The translations under genes and the position numbers were made by a program. From contig NZ_NRRD01000022.1 in assembly GCF_020023995.1 (NCBI RefSeq), positions 7,501-61,708 on the forward strand: a DNA stretch of 54,208 bases, in the 5' to 3' direction. Below are positions 17,294-25,891 of this stretch, one piece after another. The DNA is from Rhodobacter sp. TJ_12. Its GTDB lineage: Bacteria; Pseudomonadota; Alphaproteobacteria; Rhodobacterales; Rhodobacteraceae. The stretch's first letter is position 1. Each line of letters opens with the position of its first letter. The notes under the pieces were generated by a model that saw nothing but the letters and a program-made list of their open reading frames with translations, searched no databases and was not told the DNA's origin.

Positions 17294-18472
17294 ATGACGA
17301 CCCTTCCCGACTTCGACGAAGTCATCGACCGCATCGGCACCCATTCTGTGAAATGGGACTGCATGGAAGAAATCTATGGCGTCGCGCCGCAAGAGGGGAT
17401 CTCGATGTGGGTGGCGGATATGGACTTCCGCCCGCCGCAAGTGGTGTCCGACGCGCTGCGAGCCATGCTATCTCAGGGCGTCTTTGGCTATTGGGGCGAC
17501 AACCGCGCCTATCACGCCGCGATTCAGTGGTGGATGGAGAACCGGCATGGCTGGCAGGTGCAGCCCGAATGGATATTCACCACCCATGGCCTGGTGAACG
17601 GCACCGCGCTTTGTCTGAACGCCTTCACCCAGCCGGGCGATGGCGTGGTGCTGATGACGCCAGTCTATCACGCCTTTGCCCGAGTGATCCGTGCCTCGGG
17701 GCGCAAGGTCGTGGAATGCCCGCTCAAGCAGGTCGAGGGCCGCTATGAGATGGATTTTGACGCGTGGGATGCGCAGATGGATGGCTCTGCCAAGATGCTG
17801 ATCCTTTGCTCGCCGCATAACCCCGGTGGCCGCGTCTGGACCAAGGCAGAATTGGAAGCCACCGCCGCCTTTGCCAAGCGTCACAACCTTGTGCTGGTAT
17901 CGGATGAAATCCACCATGACCTTGTGATGCCCGGTCACAAGCACATTCCGATGACCGTGGCCGCACCCGATCAGCCGGTGGTGATGATGACGGCGACCTC
18001 GAAGACCTTCAACATCGCGGGCGGGCATTCGGGCAATGTGATCATCGCAGACCCCGATCTGCGCGCAAAATTCGCGGCATCAATGGCCGCGATGGGGATT
18101 TCGGCCAACAGCTTCGGTCTGGCCATGTCGACCGCCGCCTATTCGCCCGAAGGCGCGGCTTGGGTCGATGCGCTGGTGGCCTATCTTGACGGCAACCGAA
18201 AGGTGTTTGACGCGACGGTGAACGCGATCCCGGGGCTGAAATCGATGGATCTGCAATCCACCTATCTGGCATGGGTGGATTTTTCCGGCACCGGCATGGC
18301 AGCAGAGGAATTCATCGCCCGCGTGGAAAAGGGCGCGAAAATTGCCGCGAACCACGGCAAGACCTTCGGGCTGGGGGGCGAAAGCTTTCTGCGCTTCAAC
18401 CTCGCCTCGCCGCGCGCGCGGGTGGAAGAGGCCGCACAGCGCCTTGCCGCCGCCTTCGCCGATCTGCAATAA
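17294..18472 (+). CDS. patB: PatB/MalY-type PLP-dependent C-S lyase (cystathionine beta-lyase-like)
   Basis: This 392-residue class I/II aminotransferase-fold enzyme probably cleaves the C-S bond of cystathionine or cysteine conjugates, giving a thiol, pyruvate and ammonia. WVADMDFRPPQVV is the PatB/MalY hallmark. HNPGGRVW (Asn176), SDEIHHDL (Asp204) and ATSKTFNIAGGHSGN (PLP lysine 237) complete the cofactor site. The start ATG 17294 follows CAGGAG. It is divergent from def, with about 200 bases between, and ends at a terminator. Family members are often annotated loosely as aminotransferases; the physiological substrate is unknown. Confidence 0.93.
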   Translation: MTTLPDFDEVIDRIGTHSVKWDCMEEIYGVAPQEGISMWVADMDFRPPQVVSDALRAMLSQGVFGYWGDNRAYHAAIQWWMENRHGWQVQPEWIFTTHGLVNGTALCLNAFTQPGDGVVLMTPVYHAFARVIRASGRKVVECPLKQVEGRYEMDFDAWDAQMDGSAKMLILCSPHNPGGRVWTKAELEATAAFAKRHNLVLVSDEIHHDLVMPGHKHIPMTVAAPDQPVVMMTATSKTFNIAGGHSGNVIIADPDLRAKFAASMAAMGISANSFGLAMSTAAYSPEGAAWVDALVAYLDGNRKVFDATVNAIPGLKSMDLQSTYLAWVDFSGTGMAAEEFIARVEKGAKIAANHGKTFGLGGESFLRFNLASPRARVEEAAQRLAAAFADLQ

Positions 18473-18496
18473 CCGCCGCCACAGAAGCGGCAACCT

Positions 18497-18523
18497 GCCC
18501 CGGCCCCCGCGCCGGGGCTTTTC
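18497..18523 (+). terminator. Intrinsic terminator of patB
   Basis: GCCCCGGC (18497-18504) pairs with GCCGGGGC (18511-18518) around CCCCGC and is followed by TTTTCTTT. Confidence 0.85.
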
Positions 18524-18583
18524 TTTACCTGCGCCCCTTCCCATATTGAAAGGGTCTTGGTCTGGCGAGCAAAGGAGCCGCCC

Positions 18584-18823
18584 ATGCCCATCATCGGCTT
18601 TATTTTGATTGGGATTGCCGCGGGCTTTTTGGCCACGCGGCTGATGAAGATCGATGCCGATATTCCCACCACCATCGCGATCGGCGTTTTTGGGGCGCTG
18701 ATCGGCGGGCTGGTGCTGCGGCTGTTGATTGCCGTCATGGGGCTGATGGCCGGGCTGGTCGGCGCGGTTCTGGGCGCGATGGCGTTGATCTGGGCGTGGC
18801 AAACCTATGGGGGGAAACGCTGA
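18584..18823 (+). CDS. Small membrane protein, GlsB/YeaQ/YmgE-like
   Basis: This 79-residue protein is mostly hydrophobic, with GFILIGIAAGFLATRLM as the first membrane helix and two further hydrophobic Gly-rich stretches. ATG 18584 follows AAAGGAG. The Gly-rich small-helix pattern resembles the transglycosylase-associated GlsB/YeaQ/YmgE stress proteins, but the match is by pattern only. Its stop overlaps the start of the next small membrane gene (TGATG), and SPFH and NfeD genes follow, suggesting a membrane-homeostasis operon. Confidence 0.75.
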   Translation: MPIIGFILIGIAAGFLATRLMKIDADIPTTIAIGVFGALIGGLVLRLLIAVMGLMAGLVGAVLGAMALIWAWQTYGGKR

Positions 18824-19077
18824 TGTGGGGACCGTTGATCGGCTATGCGGGCATGGCGTCGCTGCGGATGGGGCTGGCGCTTCTGGGGATCGGTATTTGG
18901 CTGATGTCGCGCCCCGGTGGCTGGGCCGTGGTGGTGGTGGCGATTTTGGTGGGGGTCAAACTACTGCCCGATGATGGCGCCCCTGCGGATCTGCCACTGG
19001 CCCTGCCCTCTGAAGCGGCCTTGGCCACCCCGACCGAAACAGCGCCTGCAGAACCGGCAACACAACCGACACAGTAA
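18823..19077 (+). CDS. Small membrane protein of unknown function, 84 aa
   Basis: I do not recognise a family. It begins at ATG 18823, which overlaps the preceding TGA, with a GGGGG stretch as ribosome-binding site. The first half contains two hydrophobic segments (MGLALLGIGIWLM and WAVVVVAILVGVKLL). The second half is Ala/Pro/Thr-rich and acidic (DDGAPADLPLAL to the end), looking like an unstructured tail. It lies in a run of four membrane-protein genes leading to SPFH-NfeD. Confidence 0.7.
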   Translation: MWGPLIGYAGMASLRMGLALLGIGIWLMSRPGGWAVVVVAILVGVKLLPDDGAPADLPLALPSEAALATPTETAPAEPATQPTQ

Positions 19078-19134
19078 GGCCATTTTTCCTGCTATGATCC
19101 GCCTGTCCGGTTTGCGGCATAAGGAGATGACGCT

Positions 19135-20034
19135 TTGAACCCAGATAATTTGCTGCCCGACCCGTCCCTGATTGGGGGCAATGCGATAATGCTTGCGCTT
19201 GCCGCCTTTGTGATTTTGTCGATCTTTCTGGGCGTGCGGATCGTGCCGCAATCGGAAAAGCATGTCGTCGAACGCTTTGGCCGCTTGCGCGCGGTGCTGG
19301 GGCCGGGGATCAATTTCATTGTCCCCTTCCTCGACAAGGTCGCGCATAAAGTCTCGGTGCTGGAGCGGCAACTGCCCACCTCCCGCCAAGATGCGATCAC
19401 AGCCGACAACGTGCTGGTGCAGGTCGATACCTCGGTCTTTTACCGGGTGATCGAGCCAGAGCGCACAGTTTACCGCATCCGCGATATCGATGCCGCGATT
19501 GCGACCACGGTGGCGGGCATCGTGCGGTCGCAGATCGGACAAATGGAACTGGATACGGTGCAATCGAACCGTGCCGGTTTGATCGCGCATATCCGCGACA
19601 ACGTGGCGAATGTCGTGGATGACTGGGGGATCGAGGTCACCCGCGCCGAAATTCTGGATGTGAATTTGGACGAGGCGACCCGCGCTGCGATGCTGCAACA
19701 GCTCAATGCCGAACGCGCCCGCCGTGCACAGGTGACCGAGGCCGAAGGCCAAAAACGGGCCGTTGAACTGGCCGCCGATGCTGACCTTTACGCCGCCCAG
19801 CAGCAAGCCAAAGCCAAGCGCATCACCGCCGAAGCCGAAGCCTTTGCCACCACGGTTATCGCCGAAGCGATCGCCAAAAACGGCATCGAGGCGGCGCAAT
19901 ATCAGGTGGCCTTGAAACAAGTGGAGGCGCTGGCGCAGGTCGCCGGGGGCGAGGGCAAGCAAACCGTGATCCTGCCTGCCTCTGCCGTCGAGGCCTTTGG
20001 CGAGGCGTTCAAGCTTTTGAAAGGGCGGTCGTGA
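19135..20034 (+). CDS. SPFH/band 7 membrane protein (paraslipin/QmcA-like)
   Basis: This 299-residue protein has an N-terminal membrane anchor (IMLALAAFVILSIFLGV) followed by the SPFH domain (VVERFGRLRAVLGPGINFI, DNVLVQVDTSVFYRV, GQMELDTVQSNR). A long Ala/Glu/Lys/Arg coiled coil follows. Members form oligomeric microdomains and work with NfeD partners and membrane proteases. The start is TTG 19135: AAGGAGA (19121-19127) is 7 bases upstream, while an ATG at 19127 touches the Shine-Dalgarno and reaches a stop after three codons. Its TGA overlaps the NfeD start codon. Confidence 0.92.
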   Translation: MNPDNLLPDPSLIGGNAIMLALAAFVILSIFLGVRIVPQSEKHVVERFGRLRAVLGPGINFIVPFLDKVAHKVSVLERQLPTSRQDAITADNVLVQVDTSVFYRVIEPERTVYRIRDIDAAIATTVAGIVRSQIGQMELDTVQSNRAGLIAHIRDNVANVVDDWGIEVTRAEILDVNLDEATRAAMLQQLNAERARRAQVTEAEGQKRAVELAADADLYAAQQQAKAKRITAEAEAFATTVIAEAIAKNGIEAAQYQVALKQVEALAQVAGGEGKQTVILPASAVEAFGEAFKLLKGRS

Positions 20035-20306
20035 TGTCTTGGAAAGATCCGTGGATCTGGGTTGTGGTGGGCTTGTTTTTGGGCGCGCTGGAAATGGTCC
20101 TGCCCGGTTTCATCTTGCTGGGCTTCGCCGCCGGGGCAATTTTGGTGGGCGGGCTTTTGTGGATCGGGCTCTTGGGCGACTCACTTCCGCTGGCCATTTT
20201 GGTGTTGGCGCTAGCGGCGCTCGGCGTTTGGTTCGCGATGCGCAAGGTTGCGGGGGTTCGACCAGGCCAAACCCGCATCTGGGATCGCGATATCAACGAA
20301 AACTGA
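20034..20306 (+). CDS. NfeD-family membrane protein (short form)
   Basis: This 90-residue protein has a hydrophobic N-terminal half (WVVVGLFLGALEMVLPGFI and two more segments) with the GALEMVLPGFILLG motif typical of NfeD partners of SPFH proteins. The C-terminus (VRPGQTRIWDRDINEN) would be the start of the OB-fold region, which is very short here. The ATG overlaps the TGA of the SPFH gene (TGATG). The pair is expected to act together in membrane quality control. Confidence 0.88.
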   Translation: MSWKDPWIWVVVGLFLGALEMVLPGFILLGFAAGAILVGGLLWIGLLGDSLPLAILVLALAALGVWFAMRKVAGVRPGQTRIWDRDINEN

Positions 20307-20345
20307 CCCGAAAACTGCAAGTTTCTGCATGTGAGACTGGACGCA

Positions 20346-20361
20346 ACGCCGCATGCGGCGT
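20346..20361. repeat. Perfect 16-bp palindrome between nfeD and a small gene
   Basis: ACGCCGCATGCGGCGT reads the same on both strands. It lies 30 bases before the start of the 51-codon reading frame. It has no T-tract, so an operator or mRNA hairpin is as likely as a terminator. Confidence 0.6.
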
Positions 20362-20390
20362 AGAGACGCACTATAGAGAGGAGCGCAGCC

Positions 20391-20546
20391 ATGTATGACG
20401 ACTTCCCGCGCGAGGCCGAGGGCCTCAAGTTCTTCCTCACGAGTACGATCGTTTGTCTCGTGGGGCTGGTGGTCTGGCTGTCGGTCGCGCAACCGATGGG
20501 GCTGGGCCACGGCGCCGGCGCCGCCGAGGCATCGACCGGGTACTGA
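20391..20546 (+). CDS. Small single-pass membrane protein, 51 aa
   Basis: The frame starts at ATG 20391 behind GAGAGGAG and encodes a short acidic N-terminus (MYDDFPREAEG) and one clear membrane helix (FFLTSTIVCLVGLVVWLSVA). A Gly/Ala-rich C-terminus ends in STGY. Codon third positions are GC-rich and the ribosome-binding site is strong, so it is likely translated. Function is unknown. It ends the small-membrane-protein cluster and is followed by a hairpin. Confidence 0.65.
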   Translation: MYDDFPREAEGLKFFLTSTIVCLVGLVVWLSVAQPMGLGHGAGAAEASTGY

Positions 20547-20578
20547 CCACCGCCGCAAATGACGGCATAGCGGATTAC

Positions 20579-20596
20579 GGCGGCCCAAGGGCCGCC
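20579..20596. terminator. Hairpin after the small membrane gene
   Basis: GGCGGCCC (20579-20586) and GGGCCGCC (20589-20596) form a stem with an AA centre. The T content downstream on the plus strand is weak, so termination is probable rather than certain. Confidence 0.5.
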
Positions 20597-20602
20597 GCGC
20601 GT

Positions 20603-20638
20603 ATTTCTAGCCCTTGTTTTATTTCTGGCCCTTGGTTT
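20603..20638. repeat. Two 18-bp imperfect tandem repeats
   Basis: ATTTCTAGCCCTTGTTTT (20603-20620) is followed directly by ATTTCTGGCCCTTGGTTT (20621-20638), with two differences. The repeat lies between a plus-strand hairpin and the pyrF stop codon. The T-rich segments on the plus strand might assist termination. Confidence 0.7.
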
Positions 20639-20642
20639 CGGC

Positions 20643-21347
20643 TCAGATCGCCGCGATTTCTTGCAAGATCGCCTGCGCCGCCGCGCGCGGATCTTCGGCC
20701 TGCCAAATCGGACGACCAACCACCAAATGGTCGGCCCCAGCGCTTAGCGCCGCCGCCGGCGTTTCCACCCGCTTTTGATCGCCCAGCGCCGCGCCTGCGG
20801 GGCGAACACCGGGCGTGACAATCAGCTTGCCTACGGCCTCGGGCAAAGCACGGATCAGAGCCGCCTCGCGCGGGCTGGCAATCACCCCATCGGCCCCGGC
20901 GGCAAAGGCATTGCCTGCACGTTCCACCACCAGATCGGCCAGATCGCCGTCACGGATCAACGCGCCATCCAGATCGGCGCGGTCGAGCGAGGTCAGGATC
21001 GTGACAGCAAGGATCTTGAGCGGTTTACCCGCCGCACCTTCCTTGGCGGCTTTGACCACATAGGGATCGCCATGCACGGTGAGAAAATCCAGATCGAACT
21101 GCGCAAGGCCCCGCACCGCCGCCTCAACCGTGGCACCGATGTCGAACAATTTCATGTCGAGGAAGATCTTCTTGCCCTGCTCGGATTTGAGCTCATTGGC
21201 CAGCGCCAAACCGCCGCCCGTCAACATGCCAAGCCCGATCTTGTAGAAACTGACGGAATCGCCCAGCGTCGCCGCAAGCTCTAGCCCGGCAATCGCATTG
21301 GGCACATCCATCGCTACGATCAGGCGGTCATCGGCGGGCAGGGTCAT
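20643..21347 (-). CDS. pyrF: Orotidine 5'-phosphate decarboxylase
   Basis: This 234-residue TIM-barrel enzyme makes UMP in the last step of pyrimidine synthesis. LIVAMDVPN opens the barrel. FLDMKLFDIGATVEAAV carries the catalytic Asp-x-Lys-x-x-Asp. VTPGVRPAGAALGDQKRV is the phosphate-binding region with the conserved Arg. ATG 21347 is preferred over the overlapping GTG at 21350 because GGAG lies 6 bases ahead of it. It stands between the small membrane cluster (convergent) and a small gene on the same strand. Confidence 0.96.
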   Translation of the reverse strand: MTLPADDRLIVAMDVPNAIAGLELAATLGDSVSFYKIGLGMLTGGGLALANELKSEQGKKIFLDMKLFDIGATVEAAVRGLAQFDLDFLTVHGDPYVVKAAKEGAAGKPLKILAVTILTSLDRADLDGALIRDGDLADLVVERAGNAFAAGADGVIASPREAALIRALPEAVGKLIVTPGVRPAGAALGDQKRVETPAAALSAGADHLVVGRPIWQAEDPRAAAQAILQEIAAI

Positions 21348-21458
21348 CACGATCTCCGGGGAAAAGGATAGTCGGCGCGGTTCTGCCCCCGATCCCCGAT
21401 CCGGTCAAGGAAATCTCCGGTCAACGAAGTCAGGGCGGCGAATCCCAACCCAGTCAGA

Positions 21459-21668
21459 TCAGAACCGGTCGATCCCGCGCCGCTGCGCCTCGCGCGTGAG
21501 AACATGCACCAAACGGGAATGCCCCATGTCTGGGCGGGCCCGCACACGCACTGGCACCCGCAAGGGCTGCGGCATACCGGGCGCAAAGAACTCGACGACC
21601 GCCTCAAACTGGCGAAGCGCGGCATTGTAAATCAATTGTGCAATGCGCACGGCGGTGGCGTGGCTCAT
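21459..21668 (-). CDS. Conserved small protein of unknown function, 69 aa
   Basis: The frame from ATG 21668 is preceded by GGAGG at good spacing. The protein (start MSHATAVRIAQLIYNAALRQ) has an N-terminal helix-like segment containing LIYNAALRQFEAVVEF and a basic C-terminus rich in Arg (VRVRARPDMGHSRLV). No known domain is recognised. An upstream extension in the same frame is possible but has a weaker start and composition. It is divergent from clpB, 111 bases upstream of pyrF on the same strand, and could be co-transcribed with it. Confidence 0.65.
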   Translation of the reverse strand: MSHATAVRIAQLIYNAALRQFEAVVEFFAPGMPQPLRVPVRVRARPDMGHSRLVHVLTREAQRRGIDRF

Positions 21669-21770
21669 GGTCGGACCTCCATTTCCGGCCTCCAGCATCA
21701 ACGCACAAGGTTGGCAAAAGGTTTCCACGCGCGCCAAAGGTGAAAAAAAGATTGCCTGCCGATCGTGCCT

Positions 21771-21799
21771 CTTGAACGGGGGGGGCGCCGCAACCACTT
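21771..21799 (+). promoter_or_regulatory. Candidate RpoH (heat-shock) promoter of clpB
   Basis: CTTGAA (21771-21776) and CCACTT (21794-21799) are separated by 17 bases, about 75 bases ahead of the clpB start. The -35 element fits the alphaproteobacterial sigma-32 pattern better than the -10 element does. The spacer contains a run of eight G (21778-21785). Confidence 0.4.
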
Positions 21800-21875
21800 T
21801 TTGATCAAGACCCGGAACCGGGGCGTGCCATGACGGGCGCCGCAAGAGCCGGGGGCTTCAAAGAGGAGAGAACCG

Positions 21876-24491
21876 ATGAACATGGAGAAGTTCACGGAAC
21901 GGTCGCGCGGGTTCCTGCAAGCCGCGCAAACGATTGCGATGCGCGAAGGCCACCAACGTGTGCTGCCCGAGCATTTGCTGAAAGCGCTCATGGATGACGA
22001 TCAGGGGCTGTCGGCCAACCTGATCAGCCGTGCGGGCGGAGAGCCCAAGCGCGTGCAAGAGGCGGTGGATGTTTATGTCTCGAAACTGCCCAAGGTTTCG
22101 GGCGGAGATGGGCAGGTTTATGTCGAGCAAAGCCTCGTGCGCGTGCTGGACGAGGCCGAAAAACTTGCCAAGAAAGCGGGCGACAGCTTCGTTCCGGTGG
22201 AACGCATTTTGATGGCGCTGGCCATGGTCAACACCAAGGCGAAAGACGCGCTCGATGCGGGCGCGGTAACGGCGCAAAAGCTCAACACCGCGATCAACGA
22301 TATTCGCAAGGGCCGCACAGCCGACAGTGCCTCGGCCGAAGATGGCTATGAGGCGTTGAAGAAATATGCCCGCGACCTGACGCAGGCTGCCGAAGACGGC
22401 AAGATCGACCCGATCATTGGTCGCGATGATGAAATTCGCCGCACCATGCAGGTGCTGAGCCGCCGCACCAAAAACAACCCGGTGCTGATCGGCGAACCCG
22501 GCGTCGGGAAAACCGCGATTGCCGAGGGTTTGGCGCTGCGCATCATCGATGGCGACGTGCCCGAAAGCCTGCGCAACAAACGGCTGCTGGCGCTTGATAT
22601 GGGAGCGCTGATTGCCGGCGCGAAATACCGTGGCGAGTTCGAAGAGCGGCTCAAAGCGATCTTGAAGGAAATCGAGGCCGCGGCGGGCGAGATCATCCTG
22701 TTCATCGACGAAATGCACGTGCTTGTGGGCGCGGGCAAATCGGACGGGGCAATGGATGCCGCGAACCTGATCAAACCGGCGCTGGCGCGGGGCGAATTGC
22801 ATTGCGTGGGCGCCACCACGCTGGATGAATACCGCAAATATGTCGAGAAAGACGCAGCCTTGGCGCGGCGGTTCCAACCGGTGACGGTCAATGAACCGAC
22901 GGTCGAGGATACGATCTCGATCCTGCGCGGCATCAAGGAAAAATACGAGCTTCACCACGGGGTGCGGATTTCCGACTCGGCTTTGGTTGCGGCGGCCACG
23001 CTTTCGCACCGCTACATCACCGACCGGTTCTTGCCCGACAAGGCCATCGACTTGGTCGATGAAGCCTCTTCGCGGTTGCGCATGGAAGTGGATAGCAAAC
23101 CCGAAGAGCTTGACGCGCTTGATCGGCAGATCTTGCAAATGCAGATCGAGGCCGAGGCGCTCAAGCGCGAAGAAGATGCGGCCTCGAAAGACCGGCTTGA
23201 AAAGCTCGAAAAAGACTTGGCCGAGGTGCAGGAACGCTCTGCCGCGATGACGGCCAAGTGGCAATCTGAACGCGACATGCTGGAAGCCTCGCGCTCGGTC
23301 AAAGAGCAACTCGACCAAGCGCGGGTGCAGCTTGAACATGCCAAACGCGAAGGCAATTTCGCCAAGGCGGGTGAGCTGCAATATGGGCGCATCCCCGAGC
23401 TTGAAAAGCTTCTGGCCGAGGCGGAAACGGTAGCCGAAACCAAGATGGTGGAAGAAGCCGTGCGCCCCGAGCAGATCGCAGAGGTGGTGGAACGCTGGAC
23501 CGGCATCCCGACCTCGAAAATGCTGGAGGGCGAGCGCGAGAAGCTGCTGAAGATGGAGGAAGAACTCCACAAGCGGGTGATCGGGCAAGATGCCGCCATC
23601 ACCGCCGTGGCCAATGCCGTGCGCCGCGCGCGTGCGGGTCTAAACGATGAAAACCGCCCGCTTGGGTCGTTCCTCTTCCTTGGCCCGACGGGCGTGGGGA
23701 AAACCGAACTGACCAAAGCCGTGGCCAATTATCTCTTTGATGATGACAGCGCGATGGTGCGCATCGACATGTCGGAATTCATGGAGAAACACTCGGTCGC
23801 GCGGCTCATCGGCGCGCCTCCGGGCTATGTTGGCTATGACGAAGGCGGGGTTCTGACTGAGGCCGTGCGGCGGCGCCCCTATCAGGTGGTGCTCTTTGAC
23901 GAGGTGGAAAAGGCCCATCCCGATGTCTTCAACGTGCTGTTGCAGGTGCTGGATGACGGGGTTCTGACCGATGGCCAGGGCCGCACGGTCGACTTTAAGC
24001 AAACGCTGATCGTGTTGACCTCGAACCTTGGCAGCCAAGCGCTAAGCCGCTTGCCCGAGGGCGGCGATGCCGCGCAGGCCAAGACCGAAGTGATGGAAGC
24101 GGTGCGGGCCCATTTCCGCCCCGAATTCCTCAACCGGCTTGATGAGATGGTGATCTTTGACCGGCTGAGCCGCGAGAACATGGACGGCATCGTGACGATC
24201 CAGCTTGAACGGCTCGAAAAACGTCTGGTCGGGCGCAAGATCGCACTCGCGTTGGACGAACCCGCGCTCAAATGGCTCGCCGATGAAGGCTATGACCCGG
24301 TCTTTGGCGCGCGCCCGCTCAAACGGGTAATCCAGCGCGCACTGCAAGATCCGCTGGCCGAACTGCTGTTGGCTGGCGAGGTCAAGGACGGGGCCGAAGT
24401 CAAAGTTACCGCCGGGCCCGATGGGCTGGTGGTGGGCGGTCGCGTCTCTGCCTCGCAGCGCATCCAGCCGGAAGATCGCGTGCTAAACTGA
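21876..24491 (+). CDS. clpB: ATP-dependent disaggregase ClpB
   Basis: This 871-residue AAA+ chaperone (Hsp100) rescues aggregated proteins with DnaK. The N-terminal Clp repeat domain begins [19 protein letters not shown]. The first ATPase domain has Walker A GEPGVGKT (from about residue 205), and the second has GPTGVGKT (from about 603). Between them is the ClpB-specific coiled-coil middle domain, rich in Glu/Lys/Arg (about residues 405-525). [11 protein letters not shown] is the conserved C-terminal sensor-2 region. Start ATG 21876 follows GAGGAGAG. Length and domains are complete. Confidence 0.98.
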   Translation: MNMEKFTERSRGFLQAAQTIAMREGHQRVLPEHLLKALMDDDQGLSANLISRAGGEPKRVQEAVDVYVSKLPKVSGGDGQVYVEQSLVRVLDEAEKLAKKAGDSFVPVERILMALAMVNTKAKDALDAGAVTAQKLNTAINDIRKGRTADSASAEDGYEALKKYARDLTQAAEDGKIDPIIGRDDEIRRTMQVLSRRTKNNPVLIGEPGVGKTAIAEGLALRIIDGDVPESLRNKRLLALDMGALIAGAKYRGEFEERLKAILKEIEAAAGEIILFIDEMHVLVGAGKSDGAMDAANLIKPALARGELHCVGATTLDEYRKYVEKDAALARRFQPVTVNEPTVEDTISILRGIKEKYELHHGVRISDSALVAAATLSHRYITDRFLPDKAIDLVDEASSRLRMEVDSKPEELDALDRQILQMQIEAEALKREEDAASKDRLEKLEKDLAEVQERSAAMTAKWQSERDMLEASRSVKEQLDQARVQLEHAKREGNFAKAGELQYGRIPELEKLLAEAETVAETKMVEEAVRPEQIAEVVERWTGIPTSKMLEGEREKLLKMEEELHKRVIGQDAAITAVANAVRRARAGLNDENRPLGSFLFLGPTGVGKTELTKAVANYLFDDDSAMVRIDMSEFMEKHSVARLIGAPPGYVGYDEGGVLTEAVRRRPYQVVLFDEVEKAHPDVFNVLLQVLDDGVLTDGQGRTVDFKQTLIVLTSNLGSQALSRLPEGGDAAQAKTEVMEAVRAHFRPEFLNRLDEMVIFDRLSRENMDGIVTIQLERLEKRLVGRKIALALDEPALKWLADEGYDPVFGARPLKRVIQRALQDPLAELLLAGEVKDGAEVKVTAGPDGLVVGGRVSASQRIQPEDRVLN

Positions 24492-24498
24492 CCCTTTG

Positions 24499-24519
24499 GC
24501 GGGGGGCACCGCCCCCCGC
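24499..24519. terminator. Hairpin after clpB
   Basis: GCGGGGGGC (24499-24507) pairs with GCCCCCCGC (24511-24519) around a three-base loop. No T-run follows, so termination would be inefficient or factor-assisted. Confidence 0.5.
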
Positions 24520-24549
24520 TTCCGCCCGGGATATTTTAGCCGAAATTGA

Positions 24550-24573
24550 AGGGCGCAGATTTGGCTGCGCCCT
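24550..24573. other. Second hairpin between clpB and dinB
   Basis: AGGGCGCAG (24550-24558) and CTGCGCCCT (24565-24573) form a 9-bp stem with a 6-base loop. The hairpin lies 39 bases ahead of dinB and could act in clpB 3' end formation or in the dinB leader. Confidence 0.5.
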
Positions 24574-24612
24574 CTCCCGCGCGCCGACGGGTTCCGCTAA
24601 AGTGCTGCCATC

Positions 24613-25890
24613 ATGCCCGCCCTGTGCCGCGACTGCCTTGCCACTTTTGACACGCGACCGCCCCGCTGCCCCCGCTGTGGGCGGCCGCGGATCCTGTCGC
24701 ATCCTGAACTGTTCACGCTGTCGATCGCGCATATCGATTGCGACAGTTTCTATGCCTCGGTCGAAAAGCGCGATGATCCAAGCCTTGCGGGCAAGCCAAT
24801 CATCGTTGGCGGCGGCACGCGGGGCGTGGTCACCACCTGCTGCTACATTGCCCGGATTGCTGGGGTGCGCTCGGCCATGCCAATGTTTCAGGCCCGCAAG
24901 CTGTGCCCCGAGGCGGTGGTGATCGCCCCGCGCAAGGAGCGTTATGCCGAGGTTTCGGCGCAGATTCGGGCAAAGTTCACCGCGCTGACGCCCTTGGTTG
25001 AGCCGTTGTCGCTGGATGAGGCGTTTTTGGACCTGACCGGCACGGGGCGGCTGCACCATGCGCCGCCAGCGGTGAGCCTCGCGCGGCTGGTACGCGACAT
25101 CGAGCAAGAGATCGGCGTTACCGCCTCGGTGGGGCTCGCGCATAACAAGTTTCTGGCCAAGATCGCCTCGGACTTAGATAAGCCGCGCGGCTTTTCGGTG
25201 ATTGGGCGCGCGGATACGGAAGCGTTTTTGCACGACAAGCCCGCCTCGGTTCTATGGGGTGTTGGCGAGGCCACACGCGCGGCACTGGCCCGCGCGGGGC
25301 TGCGCACACTGGCCGATATTCGCCGCGCGGGCAAAGGCGCACTGGAATCGCGGTTCGGGGCCACCGGCGCGCGGCTTTACGATCTGGCGCATGGCATTGA
25401 TCACCGCGCCATCACCCCCGATGCCGGGCTCAAATCGATTTCGCATGAGACCACCTTCGCGCGCGACATCGCCGACCGCGAGCGGCTGGAGGATATCTTG
25501 TGGAGCATGTGCGAAAAATCCGCCGACCGGATGAAGGCGCATGGTCTGGCCGGACGCACTGCGGTTTTGAAGCTGCGCCGGGCGGATTTTTCGGCGCTGT
25601 CGCGGCAAACCCGGCTCGATGAACCTTCGCAACTGGCCGACACGCTGTTTCGCGCCACCCGTGCGCTTTTGGCCGCCCTGCCCGAACCGGGGCCGTTTCG
25701 GCTGATCGGGGCGGGCTACAGCGATTTGCACCCTGCACTCGGACAGGACCCGCTGGGCGATCTGCTGGACCCGCAGGCGGGACGGCGCGCCGGGGCGGAA
25801 CGGGCCGCCGATGCGATTCGGGCGCGGTTTGGCACAGATGCGATCCGGCTGGGGCGCGGGCTCGCACAGGAGCACACGCCAGAAGACTAA
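24613..25890 (+). CDS. dinB: DNA polymerase IV (DinB) with N-terminal zinc ribbon
   Basis: This 425-residue Y-family polymerase performs translesion synthesis. The polymerase domain has the acidic catalytic residues in HIDCDSFYASVE (Asp42) and SLDEAFLDLTG (Asp135, Glu136). VGLAHNKFLAKIASDLDKP is the conserved thumb-palm segment. An additional N-terminal segment of about 35 residues carries CRDC and CPRC (Cys5, 8, 19, 22), a likely zinc ribbon absent from E. coli DinB. The C-terminal end (IRLGRGLAQEHTPED) shows no clear QLxLF-type clamp-binding peptide. It is convergent with the formylglutamate hydrolase gene with a 1-base gap. Confidence 0.95.
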   Translation: MPALCRDCLATFDTRPPRCPRCGRPRILSHPELFTLSIAHIDCDSFYASVEKRDDPSLAGKPIIVGGGTRGVVTTCCYIARIAGVRSAMPMFQARKLCPEAVVIAPRKERYAEVSAQIRAKFTALTPLVEPLSLDEAFLDLTGTGRLHHAPPAVSLARLVRDIEQEIGVTASVGLAHNKFLAKIASDLDKPRGFSVIGRADTEAFLHDKPASVLWGVGEATRAALARAGLRTLADIRRAGKGALESRFGATGARLYDLAHGIDHRAITPDAGLKSISHETTFARDIADRERLEDILWSMCEKSADRMKAHGLAGRTAVLKLRRADFSALSRQTRLDEPSQLADTLFRATRALLAALPEPGPFRLIGAGYSDLHPALGQDPLGDLLDPQAGRRAGAERAADAIRARFGTDAIRLGRGLAQEHTPED

Positions 25891-25891
25891 A

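Noticed and set aside
21858..23588. A 576-codon open frame opposite clpB
   Set aside because: No domain is present and clpB on the plus strand is full length with both ATPase domains.
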